A DNA stretch of 50,323 nucleotides from Planococcus koreensis (GTDB lineage Bacteria; Bacillota; Bacilli; Bacillales_A; Planococcaceae): positions 1 through 50,323 of the forward strand of contig NZ_RQII01000009.1 of assembly GCF_004761975.1 (NCBI RefSeq). Direction: 5' to 3'. Below, piece after piece: positions 1 through 7,367 of this stretch (positions are counted from its first letter, which is position 1; each line of letters opens with the position of its first letter). The notes under the pieces are model-generated. The model was not told the DNA's origin. It made no database searches and saw nothing but the letters and a program-made list of their open reading frames with translations. The translations under genes were made by a program, and so were the position numbers.

Positions 1-113
1 CGCATCCCTGAACCTTGGTCCGTTGGGACAGAGGTTGCTCAAAGCCGCATCCCTGAACCTTGGTCTGTTGGGACAGAGGTTGCTCAAAGCCGCATCCCTG
101 AACCTTGGTCCGT
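1..113. repeat. 45-bp tandem direct repeat, cut by the left edge
   Basis: Two complete 45-bp units (1-45 and 46-90) differ only at one position (C versus T at 21 bases into the unit). A third, partial unit follows at 91-113 before the sequence diverges. The array probably continues left of the window. Because 45 is a multiple of three, two plus-strand frames stay open through the array. Unit length and the absence of unique spacers argue against a CRISPR. Confidence 0.9.
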
Positions 114-150
114 CCAGCAATCTTTTAAAGCCTAACTAACAATCGAATAT

Positions 151-184
151 AAAAAACGCAGCTCACGTGAGCTGCCGTTTTTTA
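151..184. terminator. Bidirectional rho-independent terminator after pgi
   Basis: A perfect 18-bp palindrome (158-175) is flanked by A6 on the left and T6 on the right, so it can stop the minus-strand pgi transcript and any plus-strand transcript coming from the repeat. Confidence 0.85.
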
Positions 185-190
185 TATGAC

Positions 191-1489
191 TCATTTTTCG
201 TATCCAGGTTTTCCAAGCAATTCGAACATATTCTGTTTGTATTGTTCAACGCCTGGCTGGTCAAATGGATTTACGCCTGAAAGATATGCACTCATTGCAC
301 AAGCCTTCATGAAAAAGTAAAGAAGGTATCCTGCATGCTGTGCATCGAGTTTCGGCACCTCCAGCGAAAGGATTGGTACGCCGCCTTCTGCGTGTGCCAA
401 TGCAGTTGCTTCCATAGCTGTCTGATTCACTTCATGCAGAGATTTTTCCACAAGGTAGTTCAAGCCATCGCCATCTTCTTCATCGAATGGAATTTCCGTC
501 TGATTTTGGTCTTCTGTAAAGCTAACCATTGTTTCAAAAAGCATACGGCGCCCATCCTGCAAATATTGGCCCATAGAATGCAAGTCAGTTGAGTAAATGA
601 CAGATGCCGGGAAAACACCCTTACCTTGCTTCCCTTCACTTTCACCGAATAATTGCTTCCACCACTCATTGATGCCTGCCATCGCCGGTTCGAAACTTGC
701 CATGACTTCTACCGAGTAGCCGCGCGAATTGAGGATTTGGCGATAAGCTGCATAAAGATATGCATCATTTTCCATCAATGCTGGATTCGCTAAAGTACTC
801 TCTGCCAATGCTGCGCCTTCCAAAAGCGAACGGATATCCACGCCCGCTACCGCTAATGGCAGAAGACCGACAGATGTCAGGACCGAATAGCGTCCTCCAA
901 TATCTCCAGGAATAACGAAAGAAGTATAGCCAGCTTTATCAGCTGCTTTGCGCAATGCCCCTTCCTTTTCATCAGTAGTCACAATAATGCGGTTCGCGGC
1001 TTCTTCTCCGTAAGCGTCAACCATCCATTTGCGGAGGATGCGGAACGCGATTGCCGGCTCTGTTGTAGTACCAGATTTAGAAATAACATTCAATGCCACT
1101 TTTTTCCCTTCGATATGAGACAGCAATTCTTCTAAATAGCGTCCACTGATATTGTGGCCCGCGAAAATCACTTCTGTTCCGCCTGCACCAAATGCTGGCA
1201 GCAATAAATCTTGAACGGCTTTTGTGCCAAGATAAGATCCGCCGATGCCGATGACTATTAGCACATCAGTATCACTTTTCACTTTTTCTGCAGCCTCTTC
1301 TAATCGGCTCAATTCAGCTTCCTCCATTTTTGATGGCCAATCCAGCCAGCCTAAATATTCTGCTCCCGCACCGGTCTTATCGTGAATTTTCTTGTGAGAT
1401 GCTGCCACGAAATCTTCTAATGCAGCAAGTTCATTTGTCTCCACGAACTCTTGGATGAATTTAGTGTTTATTTTAACTGTCAATTGCAT
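191..1489 (-). CDS. pgi: Glucose-6-phosphate isomerase
   Basis: Interconverts glucose-6-phosphate and fructose-6-phosphate in cytoplasmic glycolysis and gluconeogenesis. Visible PGI signatures are GIGGSYLG (about residues 81-88), the sugar-phosphate loop SKSGTT (about 137-142), GDIGGRYSVLTSVGL (about 194-208) and the catalytic-base region GESEGKQGKG (about 281-290). At about 432 residues it is of normal length for the short Bacillus-type enzyme. The start is uncertain. The ATG used here lies only 2 nt after GGAGG, whereas a TTG two codons further in has a better 8-nt spacing. The upstream GTG overlaps the ribosome-binding site and is unlikely. It appears monocistronic. Confidence 0.96.
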   Translation of the reverse strand: MQLTVKINTKFIQEFVETNELAALEDFVAASHKKIHDKTGAGAEYLGWLDWPSKMEEAELSRLEEAAEKVKSDTDVLIVIGIGGSYLGTKAVQDLLLPAFGAGGTEVIFAGHNISGRYLEELLSHIEGKKVALNVISKSGTTTEPAIAFRILRKWMVDAYGEEAANRIIVTTDEKEGALRKAADKAGYTSFVIPGDIGGRYSVLTSVGLLPLAVAGVDIRSLLEGAALAESTLANPALMENDAYLYAAYRQILNSRGYSVEVMASFEPAMAGINEWWKQLFGESEGKQGKGVFPASVIYSTDLHSMGQYLQDGRRMLFETMVSFTEDQNQTEIPFDEEDGDGLNYLVEKSLHEVNQTAMEATALAHAEGGVPILSLEVPKLDAQHAGYLLYFFMKACAMSAYLSGVNPFDQPGVEQYKQNMFELLGKPGYEK

Positions 1490-1582
1490 AACCTCCACTT
1501 TTTAGGATGAATTCAGTTTACCATTTTCCAGCAGCTTAAAAAAGAGTTGCTAAACAGCGCAGCTTTCGTCTATATGGAATTG

Positions 1583-1607
1583 AAAAAGCGTCCCATGTTT
1601 GGGACGC
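1583..1607 (-). terminator. Terminator after the C26-type hydrolase gene
   Basis: An 8-bp stem (1588-1595 with 1600-1607) and a 4-nt loop, followed on the minus strand by T5. Confidence 0.8.
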
Positions 1608-1614
1608 CCAGAGA

Positions 1615-2349
1615 TTATTGGTTTTGATCTTTATCTCTTGCACATTCTTTGACAAAGCGATCAAAAAGCTTTTTAGAAGCCTCGTCGCCTTCTACAGCAA
1701 ATTCTTCAGGATGCCACTGGATTCCCATGACAAATTGATATTTATCGCTTTCAAGGGCTTCAACCAGGCCATCGGCTGCACGCGCTGCAACTTTCAATTC
1801 TTTGGAAACATCTTTAACACCTTGGTGATGGAAAGAGTTCACATGGAAGCTTTTTTCTCCCATGATGCTTAAGAGCTGGCTATCGTCTTCCAAGGTCACT
1901 GAATGGGTGCGGTGGGTACGAAGCGCCATCTGTTTATGCTGATAAAGCGTTCCTTCAAATTGGCTTTCCAAGTCTTGATAATTAGTGCCGCCCAATGAAA
2001 TATTGAGCATTTGCAAGCCCCGGCACATGCCGATGAAAGGTTTATCCAACTTCAAGAAATTCAAAATCAGCTCTTTCTCATAAAGGTCACTACCTGGATA
2101 TACCGCGCCTAATCTCAAATGCGGTTCTTCTCCGTATAATGTCGGGTTAATATCTCCTCCACCCGTGACGATGAGACCGTCCAAGCGTTCGCATAGTGCA
2201 GGAATATCTTCTTCATCTACTATTGGTACAATCAGCGGAAGGCCGCCGGATTGTAAAATCGCTTTTCCATAAACCGGATCAAGAGCGTACGTCTGATCCT
2301 TTTCAACTCTTGCTGTAATGCCGATAACCGGCTTTTTCTTGTTTTTCAT
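1615..2349 (-). CDS. Class I glutamine-amidotransferase-like hydrolase (peptidase C26, PuuD type)
   Basis: Predicted cytoplasmic gamma-glutamyl hydrolase of the PuuD family, whose founding member cleaves gamma-glutamyl-GABA. The protein shows the nucleophile elbow GMCRGLQ with its Cys, the TGGGDINP glycine-rich loop, and the C-terminal WHPEE His-Glu pair that completes the triad. About 244 residues fits the stand-alone family. The start is the ATG preceded by GAGGG at 9-nt spacing; an upstream in-frame codon would add 10 residues with no ribosome-binding site. No puu-type genes are adjacent, so the natural substrate is not shown by context. Confidence 0.88.
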   Translation of the reverse strand: MKNKKKPVIGITARVEKDQTYALDPVYGKAILQSGGLPLIVPIVDEEDIPALCERLDGLIVTGGGDINPTLYGEEPHLRLGAVYPGSDLYEKELILNFLKLDKPFIGMCRGLQMLNISLGGTNYQDLESQFEGTLYQHKQMALRTHRTHSVTLEDDSQLLSIMGEKSFHVNSFHHQGVKDVSKELKVAARAADGLVEALESDKYQFVMGIQWHPEEFAVEGDEASKKLFDRFVKECARDKDQNQ

Positions 2350-2423
2350 GATTTTATTCCCTCTTTCCCTAAGGCTCACTGTTTAACTGTCTACTTAAAG
2401 AGTCCGCTAACAAAGCCTAAGCT

Positions 2424-2457
2424 AAAAAAGCATACTGGAGGTTTATACCCCGTATGC
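2424..2457 (-). terminator. Terminator after the ATL gene
   Basis: Stem GCATAC (2430-2435) with GTATGC (2452-2457), extended by further internal pairs. On the minus strand it is followed by T6. Confidence 0.75.
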
Positions 2458-2544
2458 TCTGCTGATAAACTTCGATTGCATTCAAAGCGGTACATTAATA
2501 TGTAGTTTGCTGCTCCCTTTTTGCCAGCAATCAGGAATAGCCTG

Positions 2545-2853
2545 TTATTGAGGTTCGAATCTATAAAGGCGCAAGTCGACCTTTCCTGATGCTTTGACCT
2601 CAACGCCTTCTTCTTCGAGAAATGCTTGTTGGGCAAACCGGGATTCTTCGTCGCTGATTACAATTTGGCCGGCTGCGTTCACTACCCGATGCCACGGCAG
2701 TCCATATTTGCTGCTCATGCTGTGCAATAGCCTCGCGACTTGCCTAGCCCCTCTTGGACTCCCGGCAAAAGCAGCAACCTGGCCATAAGTCATGACTTTC
2801 CCTTCTGGGATATTCTTGATGATTTCGACTGCTCTTTCAGTAAATGCTTGCAC
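2545..2853 (-). CDS. Alkyltransferase-like (ATL) protein, MGMT family without the acceptor cysteine
   Basis: A 102-residue protein equal to the DNA-binding C-terminal domain of O6-methylguanine-DNA methyltransferase. The recognition-helix region SPRGARQVARLL (about residues 32-43) and the Tyr of MTYGQVA are present, but the active-site PCHR is PWHR (Trp54). Established knowledge: ATL proteins of this kind (E. coli eATL, S. pombe Atl1) bind O6-alkylguanine without repairing it and hand the lesion to nucleotide excision repair. The start is GTG, the only in-frame start with an upstream purine-rich site (AGGATAGGAT). It is a single gene with its own terminator. Confidence 0.9.
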   Translation of the reverse strand: MQAFTERAVEIIKNIPEGKVMTYGQVAAFAGSPRGARQVARLLHSMSSKYGLPWHRVVNAAGQIVISDEESRFAQQAFLEEEGVEVKASGKVDLRLYRFEPQ

Positions 2854-2883
2854 TTCTTTTCATCCTATCCTTTTGCTTAATCG

Positions 2884-3366
2884 TTATTGATCGAGATGCT
2901 GATTATGCGACTTCGCTTCATACACTAAATCCCCTGTGCGATACCTTTCAACAACATTGTGGCTGAATTCAAATAAAGGCAGTTTCGCAGCATCAAGCGA
3001 CATCCCGGAACTTTTATAATGCAGGTACTTATAATAATCGATCATATGGACAATCACTTCTTCTAAGCCTTGAATTGACGCTTCGTCTTCGAACTCCAGC
3101 TTTTTACTAAGGTTCATCGATTTGACGTCTTCGGCATAGAGATCTTGAAAACTGTCTAAATCCCTTACGGTTTGATCGAATAGCAATTGCTTTCTTTCGA
3201 ATCGATAATAATGGCGCCAGTAGACGAATATTTCTTTCGCGATGCCCAGCGTTTTTGCTCCATCCGAAGCGTTCAACCCTTTTTCTACGCAAAGCCCATA
3301 CATAATTTTCTTTAAGGATTTTTTATATTCTCTTTCAATGAGTCCTTTATACTGTAAGTATCTCAT
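2884..3366 (-). CDS. Uncharacterised 160-residue protein with a putative helix-turn-helix
   Basis: I do not recognise this family. The N-terminal third is basic, and residues about 31-52 (NASDGAKTLGIAKEIFVYW) look like a helix-turn-helix of the phage or transposon-resolvase kind. The rest is predicted helical and acidic, with a Tyr-rich stretch (DYYKYLHYKSSG). There is no signal peptide or membrane segment. GGGGAGG lies just upstream of the ATG. It lies 17 bp from the ATL gene's upstream region and is transcribed in the same direction; a functional link is not shown. Confidence 0.6.
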   Translation of the reverse strand: MRYLQYKGLIEREYKKSLKKIMYGLCVEKGLNASDGAKTLGIAKEIFVYWRHYYRFERKQLLFDQTVRDLDSFQDLYAEDVKSMNLSKKLEFEDEASIQGLEEVIVHMIDYYKYLHYKSSGMSLDAAKLPLFEFSHNVVERYRTGDLVYEAKSHNQHLDQ

Positions 3367-3420
3367 AAAAAACCTCCCCTGGCTTTTGAAAAAAATTATT
3401 TTATTATAAGGCGTATGGCA

Positions 3421-4422
3421 TCAGACATTCCGGTAACGCTTGATCGTATCCGTTTCTTCAGGAATGTTCAGTTCTTTGTAAACGGAAGTGTTATGGATTT
3501 TTTCGCAGATATAGAACATGTCCGGCTGCAGATTGGCTAAACTTTTTTTGGTGGGCAAGATTTGTGCCTTTTCCATTTTGAAATCTCCGCCCAGGTGATA
3601 GAAAGCCATATTGTTATCAGCTCCCCATTCGGCGATTTTCAATTGGAGAATCTCTGTCGTCCCTGTCGCCTCTTCCCCTTCAAGCGTTCCATCTAAATGC
3701 TGGTAGACCGTGTTTCCCTCTGCCAATATGTAGCAGGCAGAAATAAGTTTTTTGTCGCGATAAGCGCCGAACAAATGCAAGATTGGACCCATATTGCTTA
3801 TAAGCGCTTCAAAATAGTCCTCGGTGAAAAAATAGTAGCTGTCCGCTTCTTCTCGCCTTCTCACTTCTGAATAATAAAGCACCAGGAATTCGAACATGTG
3901 GCGGACTGTTCCCAGTTTTTTAACTTCAATGACTGGCTCTTCTGGATTATTAAGCGCTGGAACTTCGGAATCTTTTAAGAACCTAGCTAAATCGATGGTG
4001 TATGTCTCATATAGCGGCAACAGTTTCAGATGTTTTTCAAAATAAGCGGCATTGCCGAATAATGGATGAAAACGGATGTATTCTGCTATAATTCGCTCCT
4101 CCCGGCAATAGCCGGAAAATGCTTCCAGGAACTTCTCCACTAATGCAATGGGATCCCCACTTTCCCGAACTACTGGCCCCCCATATCCAAATGGAGTCGT
4201 AATATCGAAATAAACAAGAGGCTCCCCATCTATCCGGCGCTTAATGTAAGGGTATACGATGCTGCCGTCTTCGTCGGAATAGTAAAACATCAGTGCTTCG
4301 CCAGGATCCAAACTCAATGCACTAAAGAAATAATGGCTAGAATAATAAACATCCCTTATCCGCATCAAATCCAGAATTTCCTTCCAGCGCATCCCTTCCT
4401 GTATCGAAATCACCTCATACAT
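3421..4422 (-). CDS. FemAB-like GNAT-fold acyltransferase
   Basis: A protein of about 333 residues resembling the FemAB/GNAT (BioF2-like) superfamily, whose members transfer aminoacyl or acyl groups to cell-wall precursors or glycans. Seen in the sequence: the first-half segment YFDITTPFGYGGPVV, typical of the first GNAT-like lobe of these proteins, and in the second half HLFGAYRDKKLISACYILAEGNTVYQHLDGT, the usual second-lobe acceptor strand region. The start is the ATG with AGGGG 8 nt upstream; a GTG three codons earlier overlaps that site. It lies 30 bp downstream of the Wzz-like gene on the same strand, so a role in surface-polymer modification is inferred. The substrate is unknown. Confidence 0.75.
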   Translation of the reverse strand: MYEVISIQEGMRWKEILDLMRIRDVYYSSHYFFSALSLDPGEALMFYYSDEDGSIVYPYIKRRIDGEPLVYFDITTPFGYGGPVVRESGDPIALVEKFLEAFSGYCREERIIAEYIRFHPLFGNAAYFEKHLKLLPLYETYTIDLARFLKDSEVPALNNPEEPVIEVKKLGTVRHMFEFLVLYYSEVRRREEADSYYFFTEDYFEALISNMGPILHLFGAYRDKKLISACYILAEGNTVYQHLDGTLEGEEATGTTEILQLKIAEWGADNNMAFYHLGGDFKMEKAQILPTKKSLANLQPDMFYICEKIHNTSVYKELNIPEETDTIKRYRNV

Positions 4423-4452
4423 CCCGCTCACCCCTGTTTTATCAGCTGAATC

Positions 4453-5124
4453 CTATTTGAATACCGTCTGTATCTTGTTCACAGAAGATTGGTTTTCTTT
4501 TTTTCCTGTTTTAAATACCGTATTTAGCATTTCCAAAATGAAAGCCAGCAGAATTCCTATTACTAATCCAAAAGCCCCTGCGACCCCCAAGCTGAATACC
4601 GTATTTTCTTCAAATAAAGTCGACTCAGGCACTTCCGAAGCACTGGAGATGATAACGGCATTGGTCGTCTGCGTCAGATTCGGAATTTCTTCTATAAAGA
4701 TTTCGCCTAAGGAATTCGCAATTGCTGCGGCTTTGATTTTATCTTCTCCCGCTACAGTGATATTCAACACTTGTGAATCAGCCGGCCTAGTGACCACGAT
4801 TTGTTCGTGCAGCTCTGAAATATTCGTTTCCTTTTCCATCCCCAATTCAATAATCACTTTTCTCAGGATTTCAGGGCTTCTGACAATCACGCTGTAGGTA
4901 TCGGTTATGGCCGGGCCTGCGCCCATTGCAGGTCCATCAGCCATCTGAGCGGCTTCAGGGGGCTGCTCGATGAAGATCTGCGTAGTCGCCTGGTATTCAG
5001 GAACAATGATAAAGCTGTTTAAGATCCATACGAGGGCAACTGATAAAAGCGAAATCGATAAAATCATCTTGATGCGCATTCTTAAGTTTTTGACGATATT
5101 CAATACAAGCGATTTTTTACCCAT
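4453..5124 (-). CDS. Wzz/YveK-like chain-length determinant protein (orphan)
   Basis: A polysaccharide co-polymerase-type membrane protein of 223 residues. It has an N-terminal membrane helix (about 19-41), an extracellular domain starting PEYQATTQIFIEQ, the conserved segment TDTYSVIVRSPEILRKVIIELG, and a C-terminal membrane helix (about 176-198). It is shorter than the second Wzz protein in this window. AAGGAGG with 8-nt spacing supports the ATG start. Its only neighbour is the FemAB-like gene; no CpsD-type kinase or glycosyltransferase follows, so this pair is either a satellite of a remote locus or a remnant. Confidence 0.88.
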   Translation of the reverse strand: MGKKSLVLNIVKNLRMRIKMILSISLLSVALVWILNSFIIVPEYQATTQIFIEQPPEAAQMADGPAMGAGPAITDTYSVIVRSPEILRKVIIELGMEKETNISELHEQIVVTRPADSQVLNITVAGEDKIKAAAIANSLGEIFIEEIPNLTQTTNAVIISSASEVPESTLFEENTVFSLGVAGAFGLVIGILLAFILEMLNTVFKTGKKENQSSVNKIQTVFK

Positions 5125-5540
5125 GCAATATACCTCCTTTTAAGCAAAAAGACTTACAATTGAAATCATTTCTTAAAATTCAGATAATTATAGTTCATTT
5201 ATATCACACTTTTTTAGTACAATCTACTCTTATCATGAAAAATTACTAAATTTTTTTGAATTTTTTAAGTAATTAGTCTACTAGTATAATTTAAATTTAT
5301 GTTACAAATAAAGTAATGGTTCTTTTTAACTACTTCGAAAAATTCTAAAAGATTAGTTTCTTAGCCTTATACAATGAAATTCCTTTGAATATCAAAGCAT
5401 TTCGTTCTTGCCTTGCTGTATATAAAAGAAGCACTCAACACTTTTAAAAATTTTAAATTCTCTATTGAAATCCAAAATCTACCCCACATCGCTAGAACAG
5501 CTGACAATAGAATAGTAATAAATGGGAGATGGCACCACAT
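5125..5540. other. AT-rich gene-free gap
   Basis: A stretch of very low GC compared with the flanks. It should contain the promoter of the Wzz-like gene, but no hexamer pair stands out clearly among the many T- and A-runs. A 63-codon minus-strand reading frame (5367-5558) has no ribosome-binding site and no recognisable domain. I see no RNA gene. The composition could be the scar of lost polysaccharide genes, which is only inference. Confidence 0.5.
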
Positions 5541-5572
5541 AATAAAAAGCCGCTTCAATTAAGAAGCGGCTT
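5541..5572 (-). terminator. Terminator after the small winged-helix gene
   Basis: Perfect 9-bp stem (5547-5555 with 5564-5572), followed by T-rich sequence on the minus strand. Confidence 0.85.
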
Positions 5573-5579
5573 ACACCTG

Positions 5580-5873
5580 TTAATCCTCCCATAATCCGAT
5601 AATGCCGTTTCGCCGATAAATGATCCGATTAGCTTCAAGCGCTTTTAACACTTTGGATAAAGTTTGATGCGGTATATCCATATCCGTTGTGATTTCTTTT
5701 ATCGTTTTAAACAGCACGCCATCAGCAGTTGCATTTTCCATAAAATATTCCATGAATGCTTGTCCAATTTCTGCGATACGGTCTGGTTCTCCTGCAAAAC
5801 AATTAATGCATTGCTTCATGACTTTCTGTTCTCTAAATGGCCGAGTCTCGTAAATGTTATGTCTGGCTGACAT
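5580..5873 (-). CDS. Small winged-helix DNA-binding protein with a CxxC motif
   Basis: A 97-residue protein. The C-terminal half (FKTIKEITTDMDIP, then HQTLSKVLKALEANRIIYRR and NGIIGLWED) has the helix-turn-helix-wing layout of RepL/MarR-like small regulators. The N-terminal part carries KQCINCFAG, a CxxC that could bind metal or sense redox state. GGGAGG precedes the ATG. It is monocistronic with its own promoter and terminator. Whether it is a transcription factor or a plasmid-derived replication or maintenance protein cannot be decided from sequence alone. Confidence 0.7.
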   Translation of the reverse strand: MSARHNIYETRPFREQKVMKQCINCFAGEPDRIAEIGQAFMEYFMENATADGVLFKTIKEITTDMDIPHQTLSKVLKALEANRIIYRRNGIIGLWED

Positions 5874-5919
5874 TTTATCTCGCCTCCCACTTATTAACTT
5901 TTATATTATCTTATTTACA

Positions 5920-5949
5920 TATATACCCTAAATTACTTTATTTATTCAA
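5920..5949 (-). promoter_or_regulatory. Candidate sigma-A promoter of the winged-helix gene
   Basis: Minus-strand TTGAAT, 18-bp spacer, TATATA. Just upstream of the -35 is a 13-bp inverted repeat (5951-5963, ATATTC-A-GAATAT) that could serve as an operator. Confidence 0.5.
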
Positions 5950-6008
5950 CATATTCAGAATATTGTTCTATAGTTTTAATAGTTTACCTCATATTAGTGA
6001 AAATAAAT

Positions 6009-6040
6009 AAAAAAAAGCCCTGTCTTAGAGGACAGGACTC
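6009..6040 (-). terminator. Terminator of the amidohydrolase operon
   Basis: Stem CCTGTC/GACAGG with outer AG/CT pairs, flanked by a long A-run that becomes the U-tract of the minus-strand transcript. Confidence 0.85.
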
Positions 6041-6046
6041 ATTTTT

Positions 6047-7345
6047 TCAATCTTTCATCGCGTTTTCAATAAAATCTTTCAAAGCATGGATTCCATATAC
6101 ACAATCAGTCAACGAGGACCATTCTTTCGGATTATGGCTGATGCCGTCTTTGCTTCTGACAAAGAGCATTGCCACTGGAATATAACGCCCGAGCACCATT
6201 GCGTCATGCCCAGCACCACTCGGAATATGGACAGGTTTTATGCCAAGCCCGTTCAATGACTCTTCCAGTTTCCGCTTTAATGTTTCTTCGATCGGCACCG
6301 GCATGATTTTGGTATTTTGCTTAATAGCCAACTGTACATTGCGGCGTCCGGCAACTTCTTCAGCGTATTGTTTAATCTGTTGAAGCAGCTTGTCCCGCGT
6401 TTCTTCTTTGATATCACGGATGTCAGCGTGGAGAACAACTTTTTCCGGGATAACGTTGATGCCATTCGGAAACACTTCCATTTTTCCGATAGTTGCGACT
6501 GAAGTACCGCTGACTTGTGCTGGAAAATCGGGAATGCCGTGTATAAATTCAGCAGCCGCTACCAACGGATCTTTGCGTCCTATCATCGGTGTATTCCCAG
6601 CGTGGCCCGCTTCACCTGTAAATTCCAGTTCAAGCCAGGCTGGGCCGGCAATGCCGCTGACGATGCCTACCGGCTGATTTTCTTGTTCCAAGCGTTTTCC
6701 TTGTTCTATATGCACTTCAACAAATAATTCCAATTCGCTGACATCGCGCTTTGCTTTTTTAAAAGCACCCAGGGAACTGCCATAATGTTCGAGCACCTGC
6801 TCCAGGTTTTCTCCATTGTAATCCCGCAGCTGCTGTATTTCTTCTTCGGTGATGTCGCCTGCCATTGCCCGGCTGCCAGTCAACCCGCTATTGAAGCGAG
6901 AGCCTTCTTCGTCCGTGAAAATGATCAGTTCGTAGGGTTTCTCTGGCACATATCCAGTTTCCTTCCACGCTTCCGCGACTTCCAATGCTGACAAAACGCC
7001 AAGCGGACCATCAAAGTTTCCGCCATTCGGCACACTGTCCAAATGTGATCCTGACGCAATCGCTTTGGCGGCATTGTCTTTTCCCTCCAAGCGGCCAATT
7101 ACGTTCCCAGCTCCATCTTCGATTATGGAGAAGCCAGCTTCCGCCATCCATTGTTTCACTAATTCCTTCGCTTCTTTTTCTTCGTCAGACAAACCAGGGC
7201 GCCGTACGCCCCCGATTTGGGTATAACCGATTTTCGAAAGTTCATAAAGGCGCTTTGCCAGCCGCTCTCCTTTAATTCCTGAACGATCCAAGTTCTGATC
7301 GTAGCCGTTCATTAAGTCTTCATAAACCGGATTTTCTAAAGCCAT
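6047..7345 (-). CDS. Zn-dependent N-carbamoyl-amino-acid hydrolase / allantoate amidohydrolase family (M20)
   Basis: Predicted dinuclear-metal hydrolase of the HyuC/AllC/UAAH group that removes a carbamoyl or ureido group from amino-acid derivatives. Metal and catalytic motifs are all visible: GSHLDSVPNGGNFDGPLG, FTDEEGSRF, HIEQGKRLE and SGAGHDAMVLG. About 432 residues is normal. The ATG used has GGGG at 7-nt spacing; the ATG two codons upstream abuts that site. It is the last gene of a three-gene operon after an M20D amidohydrolase and a multi-pass transporter. No hydantoinase or purine-catabolism gene is adjacent, so the true substrate is open. Confidence 0.9.
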   Translation of the reverse strand: MALENPVYEDLMNGYDQNLDRSGIKGERLAKRLYELSKIGYTQIGGVRRPGLSDEEKEAKELVKQWMAEAGFSIIEDGAGNVIGRLEGKDNAAKAIASGSHLDSVPNGGNFDGPLGVLSALEVAEAWKETGYVPEKPYELIIFTDEEGSRFNSGLTGSRAMAGDITEEEIQQLRDYNGENLEQVLEHYGSSLGAFKKAKRDVSELELFVEVHIEQGKRLEQENQPVGIVSGIAGPAWLELEFTGEAGHAGNTPMIGRKDPLVAAAEFIHGIPDFPAQVSGTSVATIGKMEVFPNGINVIPEKVVLHADIRDIKEETRDKLLQQIKQYAEEVAGRRNVQLAIKQNTKIMPVPIEETLKRKLEESLNGLGIKPVHIPSGAGHDAMVLGRYIPVAMLFVRSKDGISHNPKEWSSLTDCVYGIHALKDFIENAMKD

Positions 7346-7367
7346 AGTCATGCCCCTTTGCTTTCAG

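Noticed and set aside
1..113. CRISPR array
   Set aside because: Units are contiguous 45-bp repeats with no unique spacers and no cas genes nearby.
5367..5558. 63-codon minus-strand frame in the AT-rich gap
   Set aside because: No Shine-Dalgarno site, no family resemblance, and it runs into the terminator of the neighbouring gene.
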